Origin: Odiellus spinosus
Taxonomy: Eukaryota; Arthropoda; Arachnida; Opiliones; Phalangiidae
Reading direction: 5' to 3'
Assembly (NCBI GenBank): GCA_963920705.1
Contig: OY987226.1
Span: 30,154,694 to 30,218,693 of the forward strand
DNA: 64,000 nucleotides
Made by a program: the position numbers and the translations under genes. The notes below the pieces were generated by a model. The model saw only the letters and a list, made by a program, of their open reading frames with translations, made no database searches and had not been told where the DNA came from. Below are positions 56,424-64,000 of the stretch, in pieces. Positions within the stretch are counted from its first letter, which is position 1. Each line of letters starts with the position of its first letter.

Positions 56424-57560
56424 CCTAAATGACAGACGCAGGGGCCTATTAACACCCTGCTTAAAGTGGCCGATCCTTTCCAGCGTGATATCGCGTACAG
56501 AATTACCGAAGTTGATTTCTTGGAGAACTCTGTAAACGCACGGCCAGTCTCGATTAAAGTTATTATCATCAAACAGATTGAAAATGAGAACATTGCGTTT
56601 GCGGAAGTTAATTTCTAATTGCTCATCAGTTAGACGCGTAGAAAATGTACGATTAGCGCCAGACAACGCCTCAATAGGTGGAGGACTGTTGTTAATTTGG
56701 AGTTTGAAATCATCGAAATCACGCTTAATGGATGATAAAGTCTCATCATGATAAGCGAGTTGAATAGCCAATGAGGAGGCACTTGGAGAAGGAGTAGAGT
56801 AAAGGTTGGTGGTGATGATAGGTTAAGGGGCTAGCGAAGAAACTGTGTTTGATAGGGTCATAAACTTCTCTTCAAGAGAAGAAAAGGCATCCGCCTGGGA
56901 GGATACCGAATTTTTGGAGCTCACCAATAATTGTCTGTAAGGCAGATGTACCAACACAAGATACCTGAGCCAACTTTAACGCTTTCGCATTATCAGCCTT
57001 GAGAAAGGCCAACTCTTTGGATAGACTCGCAACTGCGAGCAAAAGTTTCGGCCCAGTCGCCAGGCAATAGTCGCAGGAATTTGTAGTAAAAGTATTATAA
57101 AAAGAGGTTGACACATTAGCACAAGTGATAAGACACAAGTTCTCACAGGCTTGACAAAGAAGGGACATATCATCCGGGGATACTTTGGTGTAACACGTAA
57201 CGAAAGAAGCACATTTTCTCGTATATTTAGCGGTGGCGGTTTACATTTGGCTTTCTTGGAGGATACGATGGATAGAGAAAGTTTTTTTGGTTTATTAATG
57301 GTACGCTTACATTTGGATAGTTTTTCCTGGTTAGTAAGAGGTTGACTGCAGGGCCCATTTGTCAGAGACGAATGATTCAAATCCCCAGTAGGCTGGGAAA
57401 AAAGTGATGCGGGAACATCAGTGACAGAGATGTTATTTTCACCAAAAAGTGAAGCAGTACGTGACAAAACCGATTGTGGGGAACGAGAAGAGGAACTAAT
57501 TTTAGGGGACGAAACTTCGCGAACTCGTTCTTTAACTTCTTCGATCTGAGTCAATACCGC
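56424..57560 (-). pseudogene. Second LINE, ORF1 with Cys-rich and RRM-like regions, frameshifted
   Basis: On the minus strand: a Ser/Lys-rich N-terminal part (about 57554-57180), a Cys cluster CQACENLCLITC ... CDYC that resembles a PHD-type or other zinc-binding module, a helical stretch (ASLSKELAFLKADNAKALKL), and then RKRNVLIFNLFDDNN ... LERIGHFKQGVNRPLRLSF. The last has the look of the RRM-like domain in LINE ORF1 proteins (RKRN start, RP..V.F end). At least two frameshifts (near 57170 and 56850) break it. Such proteins bind the LINE RNA. The ORF is cut at 56424 by the neighbouring LINE. Confidence 0.7.
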
Positions 57561-57774
57561 GATTTGATCAGCGAGAATAGATTTTTACAGGCGTCCGATA
57601 AATGGGCATGTTTCAAAACAGAAGGTGGTGTAAATATAATAGTATTAGTCAACTTGTTTGTACCATAATCATAACGGAAAAAACTAAGCCTTGTTTAAGC
57701 TTTAGCTAAGCAGATAAATATTACGAAAAATTATGTGCAACTAGTGACAAAAGGTATGGAATTGGAAATTCTCT
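57561..57774. other. LINE-2 5' region or flank
   Basis: The minus strand keeps some open sequence (TPPSVLKHAHLSDACK near 57640-57580) that may be the start of the ORF1 above, in a shifted frame. Nothing else is recognised. Confidence 0.35.
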
Positions 57775-57966
57775 CTCTCCACAAACGACGAGGTTTTTTT
57801 GACGAACTCCAAGGCTGCTAGAGATATTCACTCGAGGAACTCCCGCTCCGAAAATATCTACCGTTAGGAGGCGTACGAATCGCGATTTTTGAAACTAACC
57901 CATACAGAGAGGGGTAGACAAGACCAGGGAGTAATAGACTTCAAAGGAGGGTTTCATCGGCTTCTG
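57775..57966. mobile_element. Partial MITE of the 7816-8150 family
   Basis: Inverted orientation relative to 7816-8010: shared ttaggaggcgtacgaatcgc, catacagagagg and the terminus cttcaaaggagggtttcatc ending ggcttctg. The other end is missing. Confidence 0.7.
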
Positions 57967-58084
57967 GCTTGATATTCAAGAAACCGACGATGCCAGAACC
58001 GTTACAGTAATTCTTAACGCTTTTAATTTTTATTATAAACCATACAAAAATCTCCTTTACCTACGCTACGTATTTTTTACTACC

Positions 58085-58678
58085 GTGCAACGACCCGGAC
58101 AAACATTTGGCGATTTCTACATCGATCTTAAGGCTAAGGCCCAAGACTTTGAGTTTGCATTTTTAAGAGACTCCGTACTTACTACTCTTCTCGTCGTGGG
58201 CACTCGTAACGATCGACTTCGGAAGGAGCTTTTATCTATCACTGATCTAACCCTTAACAAAGCTGTCGCTCTATGCCAGGCAGAAGAAACAGCTACCATT
58301 CACGCAGGGGCTATGGCTACGATCGCAATTAGCAAGGATATAACAATTCCAACTGAACCTACGGTGGACGCAATGAAACGATATCACAATCAACGTACAG
58401 GCCATACGAAAACACAATGGAAAGGACAAAACGGTCACCCTGCACACAATCAAGGTAAATCCTTCTCCAACAACACACGTCAGTTTCAACGCGAACCGCA
58501 ATTCTCACAAAATAATCAACAATCCCGAGGCAACATATGTCGCAATTGCGGCAAAAGCCACCAGCCTCACCGATGTCCTGCTCGCAACTCAAACTGCTCC
58601 GGATGTTCTTTTCGCGGACACTGGCAAAACATGTGCCGGAAGACCAACGAACTAACGACTGTGTCAGACGATTCATAG
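58085..58678 (+). CDS. gypsy-2 gag, C-terminal part with zinc knuckle(s)
   Basis: The frame starts without an initiator. RPGQTFGDFYIDLKAKAQDF and RNDRLRKELLSI are typical of capsid C-terminal domains. Near the end, CRNCGKSHQPHRCPA is a CCHC knuckle, followed by a second cluster CSGCSFRGHWQNMC of the C-x2-C-x4-H-x4-C type. It ends at 58678, and pol follows in another frame after ~200 bp. Confidence 0.85.
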   Translation: MQRPGQTFGDFYIDLKAKAQDFEFAFLRDSVLTTLLVVGTRNDRLRKELLSITDLTLNKAVALCQAEETATIHAGAMATIAISKDITIPTEPTVDAMKRYHNQRTGHTKTQWKGQNGHPAHNQGKSFSNNTRQFQREPQFSQNNQQSRGNICRNCGKSHQPHRCPARNSNCSGCSFRGHWQNMCRKTNELTTVSDDS

Positions 58679-58789
58679 GAAGGTTTTTATCCGGATTACA
58701 ACACGCTTCATTATTCGAATGACGAACAGCCATCACGACAGTTCTTCAATGATTGCCTCACATTACAGGCCAATTCAGTAAACGTTTTA

Positions 58790-59923
58790 ACTACACCACC
58801 AGCACTGTCTCTAAATTCATTACGGGATAACGAAGACGAAATCTATGACCAACTATATATATATAATCAAAAAACTACTTTCAAATTGGACACAGGCTCG
58901 CAGGTAAACATCATTACAAGAAACATGTATGATAATTTACCGCAGAAACTGCCACTACACCGTCCACGACATACTGTGACAACATATTCTGGACACGCTG
59001 TACCAATAGCTGGGGTAGTAAACCTTCCGTGCACATCATACAAATCAGTAACAACACAGTTCCCATTTTATATTACTAGGGAAGAACGGACCCCAATATT
59101 GGGAGCAGTGGCATCAGCCAAACTCGGATTGATTGAACATCATCGACACCCTCTCTTTCCACCTCCGACAGTATACTCGATAACAGAGTCATCTATTCAA
59201 CCAAACGACAATGTACAGGGCTTTTTGACGCCAGAACAAATAGTTCAGAAATATCAGACCGTATTTGGAGAAATTGGAAAAATTCCAGGCAAACACTCTA
59301 TCCAACTCAAGGACTACGTTACTCCTTTCATATCCGCCGCCCATAAAATTCCAATGGCCCTTCAAGAACCAGTCAAAGTAGAATTGGACCGAAAGGTACG
59401 ATATGGAATAATCACACCTGTCTCAGAAGCTGTCGAATGGGTCCATCCAATGGTGGTTGTTCCCAAGACCGATGGTTCAGTGCGTATATGTCTGGACCCT
59501 CGTCGTCTGAATGCTGCAATCAAACGCCAACCGTATCCAATACCAACATCCCAACAAATTTTTTCTGAGCTAATCGGGTGCCGTATTTTCACGGTTCTTG
59601 ATGTACAAAGCGCCTTTTGGCAGATTCAATTAGATGAACAAAGCTCAAAATTATGTAATTTTGCTACACCCCAAGGACAATACCGCTTTCAACGTTTACC
59701 AATGGGCATTACCCCAGGGTCTGAAATTTGTCAGGCTGTAATGAGAAGTATATTCCCTAAAGCAGAATTCCCAGAAGTAAACATATCAATGGATGATTTC
59801 CTGATAGCTACACCTGATATGACCTCCCACAAGGCTGTCCTCACTCGGGTTTTAAAACGAGCACAGCGATCAGGACTCTGTTTCAGTCGCAATAAACTAA
59901 AACTGGCAGTCACGCAAATCTAA
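58790..59923 (+). CDS. gypsy-2 pol part 1: protease and first RT copy
   Basis: Aspartic protease FKLDTGSQVNIITRN (DTG active site) near 58880. The RT then has the thumbless N-terminal motif LDRKVRYGIITPVSE, VRICLDPRRLNAAI, FTVLDVQSAFWQIQLDE, RLPMGITPGSEICQ and the catalytic NISMDDFLIAT. The residue before MDD is Ser instead of the usual aromatic Tyr/Phe. The frame meets TAA at 59921-59923 directly before YIGHLLSPQG, where related elements read on. Confidence 0.9.
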   Translation, partial: TTPPALSLNSLRDNEDEIYDQLYIYNQKTTFKLDTGSQVNIITRNMYDNLPQKLPLHRPRHTVTTYSGHAVPIAGVVNLPCTSYKSVTTQFPFYITREERTPILGAVASAKLGLIEHHRHPLFPPPTVYSITESSIQPNDNVQGFLTPEQIVQKYQTVFGEIGKIPGKHSIQLKDYVTPFISAAHKIPMALQEPVKVELDRKVRYGIITPVSEAVEWVHPMVVVPKTDGSVRICLDPRRLNAAIKRQPYPIPTSQQIFSELIGCRIFTVLDVQSAFWQIQLDEQSSKLCNFATPQGQYRFQRLPMGITPGSEICQAVMRSIFPKAEFPEVNISMDDFLIATPDMTSHKAVLTRVLKRAQRSGLCFSRNKLKLAVTQI

Positions 59924-60894
59924 TATATTGGACATCTATTGAGCCCGCAGGGAGTAATGATTGACCCAAAGAAAGTACAGACAATCACCGCACTACCACC
60001 GCCACCAAACAAAGTGGCACTTCAAAGCTTTTTGGGTATGGTGAACTATGTAATCAAGTTTATACCACAGGCACATCAATACACAGCTCCCGGCAAACAC
60101 TCTATCCAACTCAAGGACTACGTTACTCCTTTCATATCCGCCGCCCATAAAATTCCAATGGCCCTTCAAGAACCAGTCAAAGTAGAATTGGACCGAAAGG
60201 TACGATATGGAATAATCACACCTGTCTCAGAAGCTGTCGAATGGGTCCATCCAATGGTGGTTGTTCCCAAGACCGATGGTTCAGTGCGTATATGTCTGGA
60301 CACTCGTCGTCTGAATGCTGCAATCAAACGCCAACCGTATCCAATACCAACATCCCAACAAATTTTTTCTGAGCTAATCGGGTGCCGTATTTTCACGGTT
60401 CTTGATGTACAAAGCGCCTTTTGGCAGATTCAATTAGATGAACAAAGCTCAAAATTATGTAATTTTGCTACATCCCAAGGACAATACCGCTTTCAACGTT
60501 TACCAATGGGCATTACCCCAGGGTCTGAAATTTGTCAGGCTGTAATGAGAAGTATATTCCCTAAAGCAGAATTCCCAGAAGTAAACATATCAATGGATGA
60601 TTTCCTGATAGCTACACCTGATATGACCTCCCACAAGGCTGTCCTCACTCGGGTTTTAAAACGAGCACAGCGATCAGGACTCTGTTTCAGTCGCAATAAA
60701 CTAAAACTGGCAGTCACGCAAATCTAATATATTGGACATCCATTGAGCCCGCAGGGAGTAATGATTGACCCAAAGAAAGTACAGACAATCACCGCACTAC
60801 CACCGCCACCAAACAAAGTGGCACTTCAAAGCTTTTTGGGTATGGTGAACTATGTAATCAAGTTTATACCACAGGCACATCAATACACAGCTCC
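59288..60894 (+). repeat. 804-bp in-frame tandem duplication of the RT domain
   Basis: 59288-60091 and 60092-60894 differ at about three positions (DPRRLN/DTRRLN, TPQGQ/TSQGQ, catctattg/catccattg). 804 is 268 codons, so the frame is kept. Both units carry the same TAA before YIGHLL, so the stop predates the duplication. Confidence 0.95.
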
Positions 60895-61180
60895 ACTACG
60901 CACGTTATTAAAGAAAGAGTCAATATACAAATGGGAAGCTACTCATCAGGAACATTACGATAAACTAAAGAAACTAATATCTATAGCTCCGGTCTTGGCA
61001 TATTTTAGACCAACGACTCCAATTACCCTCTCTGTGGATGCTAGTCAGCACGGGGTAGGAGCGGTTCTATTGCAAGAGGGACATCCTGTCGAATATGCCG
61101 CTACATCGTTCACACCAACACAATGTCGGTATGCTCAGATAGAGAAGGAGATGCTAGCTATCGTTTTCATTACTACGTAG
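59924..61180 (+). pseudogene. gypsy-2 pol part 2: connection, second RT copy, start of RNase H
   Basis: After the first TAA: YIGHLLSPQGVMIDPKKVQ, ALQSFLGMVNYVIKFIPQ, then the second RT copy (60092 on) with the same motifs and the same TAA at 60725-60727. After this the connection repeats and enters RNase H, with ITLSVDASQHGVGAVLLQEG (first catalytic Asp) and EKEMLAIVF (Glu). It ends at 61180 by a frameshift that continues in another frame. Confidence 0.88.
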
Positions 61181-62461
61181 CAGGAACCCAAATAACAGTT
61201 GAAACCGACCACAACCCTTTAGTGGGTCTTATTCAAAAACGCCTTCACACGATAACGCCGCGACTCCAAAGACTACTATTAAGATTATTCCGTTATCAAA
61301 TGAAGTTAATCTATGTTCCTGGCAAAAACTTAGTGGTAGCGGATATGCTATCACGAGTACCACAAACACACACACTGATTAACACGGATAGTCTAGAAGG
61401 CCCTCACGCTGCTATTCACGAGATTACAACAGTAGCGGATGATATTCAAGACCGATATAGAAGCGCCACTCAGAAGGATGCAACGCTCCAAATTTTGATC
61501 GACTACATTCAGAACGGCTGGCCAAAGCAATATAATACAGTGGCGCCTAATATCCAACCCTATTGGCCTTATCAAGACGAACTATACTTACAGGAGGTTG
61601 CTATATCGAGGAACACAACTCGTGATACCAACAAGTATGCGGAAGAGAGTACTGGACAAATTACACGCAACTCATCAAGGGATCCACTCCTGCATAGCCA
61701 AGGCGAAACTTATAGTATTCTGGCCAAACATCACAAGAGATATCACGACCCTAATACAAGCGTGTTCAATTTGCGCCAGTAGAGAAAGAGCAAATCTGCC
61801 GATGAAGATCACGCCACATCCTTCTCCCACATTACCAGATCTATTCAAAATAAATTCGCAAAATTACATTATACTTGTTGACTATTTTTCTCAGTTCGTT
61901 GAAGCAAAAGAACTTTCTAATACCACCGCTCACGCAGTAATCGAATTCTTAGAACCAACTTTCGCTCGACACGGCCCACCACAGAGGCTAATATCCGATA
62001 ACGGTCCTCCGTTTAACTCAGCGGCATTCCAGCAATTCGCGAATGAATGGGGAGTCAAGCACATTACATCGTCACCGTATTACCCCCAGTCTAATGGTTT
62101 AACGGAGAGATCCATTCAGACGATAAAGAATTCAATCATCAAGGCGAAACAAAGTGGGAAAGGCCTCTCTTTTGTACTTTTGGAATACTGAGCCACACCG
62201 AAAGCCAAGAGACCATCTCCGGCGGAATTAAACATGGGGCGTCGGATCAGGACCCCACTGACGACCACCAACAATGTACTAGAACCTCATTATCCTCTAC
62301 ACGAAGCCAGAAATTCCATAAAAAATCAACTAGTAGAGATGGAGAAGCGCTTTAATACACGACAGACATCTAACCTAGCCCCACTTCATCCGGGGCAGGA
62401 TATATTATCAAGAGGGACTAAGGAATTGGCTACCAGCAAAGGTAATTTCAAAAGGGCCTGA
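61123..62461 (+). pseudogene. gypsy-2 pol part 3: RNase H end and integrase
   Basis: YVAGTQITVETDHNPLVGLI and VPGKNLVVADMLSRVP are the end of RNase H. After a frameshift near 61600 comes the integrase: the zinc region KLHATHQGIHSCIAKAK with QACSICAS (HHCC), then ILVDYFSQFVEAKEL (first Asp), LISDNGPPFNS (second Asp) and YPQSNGLTERSIQTIK (Glu). A few residues before the first Asp appear deleted (PDLFKINSQN). A further stop at about 62189 separates the C-terminal part, MGRRIRTPLTTTNN and LHPGQD, up to 62461. Confidence 0.9.
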
Positions 62462-63131
62462 ACCACACTCTTACCAAATACGTACGCAGAAAGGACAGAA
62501 TTTCCGACGAACACGAGTACATTTGAGAGAAGATCGGGCTGAGGTCAACCAACTACGAGCCACACCAGCTAGAATTCCAATATTGAACAACCAGCCAGCC
62601 CGAACCAATCAGAGTTCAAATATCCAAGGAGCATTTACAAAGATAAGGCAGTCGCAGGAAAACCCGTCCATAGTAAGAGGAGTCGACGAAGAACATTTTC
62701 GTCCGGAAATGGAAATGAGAGATCCAAGTATAGGGGGGAAAAAACATCAAGAAATGTCAAATTCATGAACGAATTCAAACCCCAGACAACGTCAGCAACG
62801 TCAGCGCAAATGCCAGACCAGCGCCCTATCCCATCCAGTTGCGGAGTTTAATACCGGGAAACTCACCATGCCGACCATTCAGAGTAGACCCTCTACCTGG
62901 TTTCAATACCCCTAGCGCAGTTTGGCAAGCAGAGAAGAGCAGGAAATTTACAACAAAAATCGGACGACCAAATAATTCACCGAAGCGATTCAGCCCAGAA
63001 CCAATAGAACCGAAAGCCCAGCACTTACGGCAGAACTTATAATAAAAAAAAAAAAAAAAAAAAAAATGGAATGGACATGCAAATTTTGTGAACTATTGAA
63101 CTTTTATTTTATAAATGCAAAAAGGGAGAGA
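62462..63131 (+). other. gypsy-2 region between integrase and 3' LTR
   Basis: Broken open frames with no recognised domain. An A-tract (about 63044-63066) and the polypurine tract aaaaagggagaga, just before the LTR. Confidence 0.5.
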
Positions 63132-63317
63132 TGTAATGAGAGTGGAGTGTTGAGTTGCTAGAGAAACCCGCCAGGGGAAGCGAGCTGAGGTATAAACAAG
63201 ACGAGGAGTAAGGGGCACTCTCGGTCAGATCGTCATGTAGTGAACTTGTACATAAATATGTAAATAAATAGTTATGAGTGTTTAATTCAAAAAGGGTGTC
63301 TTTTTAATATCACAACA
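63132..63317 (+). repeat. 3' LTR of gypsy-2 (about 186 bp)
   Basis: Begins TGTAATGAGAGTGG after the polypurine tract, contains a possible TATA (ggtataaacaag) and ends ...atatcacaaca. The 5' partner is missing, so the right boundary is approximate. Confidence 0.65.
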
Positions 63318-63553
63318 CTAGACGTTGATCGTAACCCTATAGGCATTCGGTAACTGCACCACAAAGGCCCGTGGATGAAGGAGTTGATTGGAAGGTTGAT
63401 GTTGGCCATATTAGTGAGGGACGCCTCGCTGAGATTGGACTAGACTTTTTGCTGCACTAGCTAGGTCACGTGATTTCCGGTTAAACAGGAAGTGACAGAC
63501 ACACACACAGAGACGACCAGTGTAATACCTCCTCCTAAAGTCGGGGAGGTAAA
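63318..63553 (+). repeat. PLE-derived repeat, 3'-end fragment
   Basis: Inverted relative to 37188-37650: shared ggccatattagtgagggacg, cacgtgatttccggttaaac, an (ac)n tract and the terminus agtcggggaggtaaaaa. It directly abuts the gypsy-2 LTR. Confidence 0.65.
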
Positions 63554-63728
63554 AAAGCGTAAAGCTAGAGACAAAATGAGAGAACTCAGAGCTAATCCAG
63601 AATATCGCAGGAGGGAAAGTGAAAGCAGGAAGGTATTAGCGGCCCAAAAGAAAGCCAATCTGTCAGGGAATGTGCTCAATACTCCTGGTACTAATATATC
63701 AGCTAGTCCGTCTCGAATATGGAAGTAG
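63492..63728 (+). other. Small basic open frame, not recognised
   Basis: About 78 codons with KRKARDKMRELRANPEYRRR and a Lys-rich continuation. The first part overlaps the PLE repeat end. Such ...ANPEYR... basic strings occur in several transposon proteins, but this is too short to assign. It may be a chance frame. Confidence 0.25.
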
Positions 63729-63844
63729 TGCCATCTGCCAATGTATTAAAAAGTCATTCGGGTTTTCTTATAATAAAATATTAGAGCCTGAATATTTTGG
63801 GTATTTTTACCTACCAAACTGAGCTATATTTCATTGGAAGTTTT

Positions 63845-63965
63845 ACACTGACCGTTCTGCGTGGGTGTTTGTGTGTGTGTCACTTCTGGTGTAGGTAAGG
63901 TTATGTTGGGTTAGGTTGGATGACGGGGTAGTCGGGGATGTACTATTTTGGTTTCCCAACTTGTT
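63845..63965 (-). repeat. PLE-derived repeat, 5' terminus fragment
   Basis: Contains tgtttgtgtgtgtgtcactt, a gttgggttaggttgg tract and the terminal tattttggtttcccaacttg(tt) that also ends R1 and R2. The minus strand starts NKLGNQNSTSP, the PLE C-terminal codons. Confidence 0.65.
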
Positions 63966-64000
63966 GTACTTGATTTGATAAAAAATAAAATTTGGCCCTA

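Larger units (their letters stand above)
58080..63317 (+). mobile_element. Ty3/gypsy element (gypsy-2), 5'-truncated, with RT duplication
   Basis: The order is gag (partial), protease, RT (twice), RNase H, integrase, polypurine tract and 3' LTR. There is no 5' LTR: the gag frame begins in its middle just after 58080. Pol is interrupted by stops and frameshifts, so it is inactive. Confidence 0.92.

Overview
This is an AT-rich stretch of an animal nuclear genome, most likely an arthropod. There are no bacterial-type operons. The evidence is spliced genes with GT-AG introns, a tandem array of ionotropic-receptor (IR, iGluR-like) chemoreceptor genes, short TTAGG-type telomere-like tracts, and a dense load of eukaryotic transposons (Ty3/gypsy, Penelope-like, P/THAP-type, LINE, foldback MITEs). 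I cannot name the species.

Layout. 1-5081: a minus-strand Ty3/gypsy element (gypsy-1), cut by the window edge, with its 5' LTR at 4832-5081. 5089-33700: a plus-strand array of five IR copies (A-E). Copy D (26356-29965) can be read as a complete seven-exon gene of 437 codons. B is a nearly full-length pseudogene, C is broken by several insertions, and A and E keep only exons 1-2. The array is peppered with insertions whose empty sites can be read from sister copies: a P-like element with a THAP exon (6021-7065), a MITE and a foldback element in B, a 2-kb satellite cassette and a 5-kb Penelope-like element (PLE, 15466-20528) in C, and a PLE-derived repeat (23257-24978). The last exon of D is repeated by a recent 1736-bp tandem duplication (29535-33006).

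33700-40760 has no gene that I can support. It holds tandem repeats, a TIR element (34217-34818), hairpins, a second PLE-derived repeat (37188-39830) and a dispersed repeat with inverted arms. 40762-49514 is a P-superfamily element with a complete but frameshifted THAP transposase (41169-45035). It contains two small insertions and, at its right end, a minus-strand gypsy fragment (gypsy-3, 45615-49499), itself interrupted by an 803-bp word-repeat element.

52617-56423 is a LINE. Its ORF1 appears to contain an AlkB-like 2-oxoglutarate/Fe(II) oxygenase fold with the metal ligands replaced. Its ORF2 has an APE endonuclease interrupted by a G-rich minisatellite, and a truncated RT. 56424-57560 is ORF1 of a second LINE in the opposite direction. 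58080-63317 is a plus-strand gypsy element (gypsy-2) with an in-frame tandem duplication of its RT domain and a 3' LTR. The window ends in PLE-derived repeat fragments.

Only IR copy D looks like a candidate host gene. All identifications come from reading translations and motifs; no similarity search was run.
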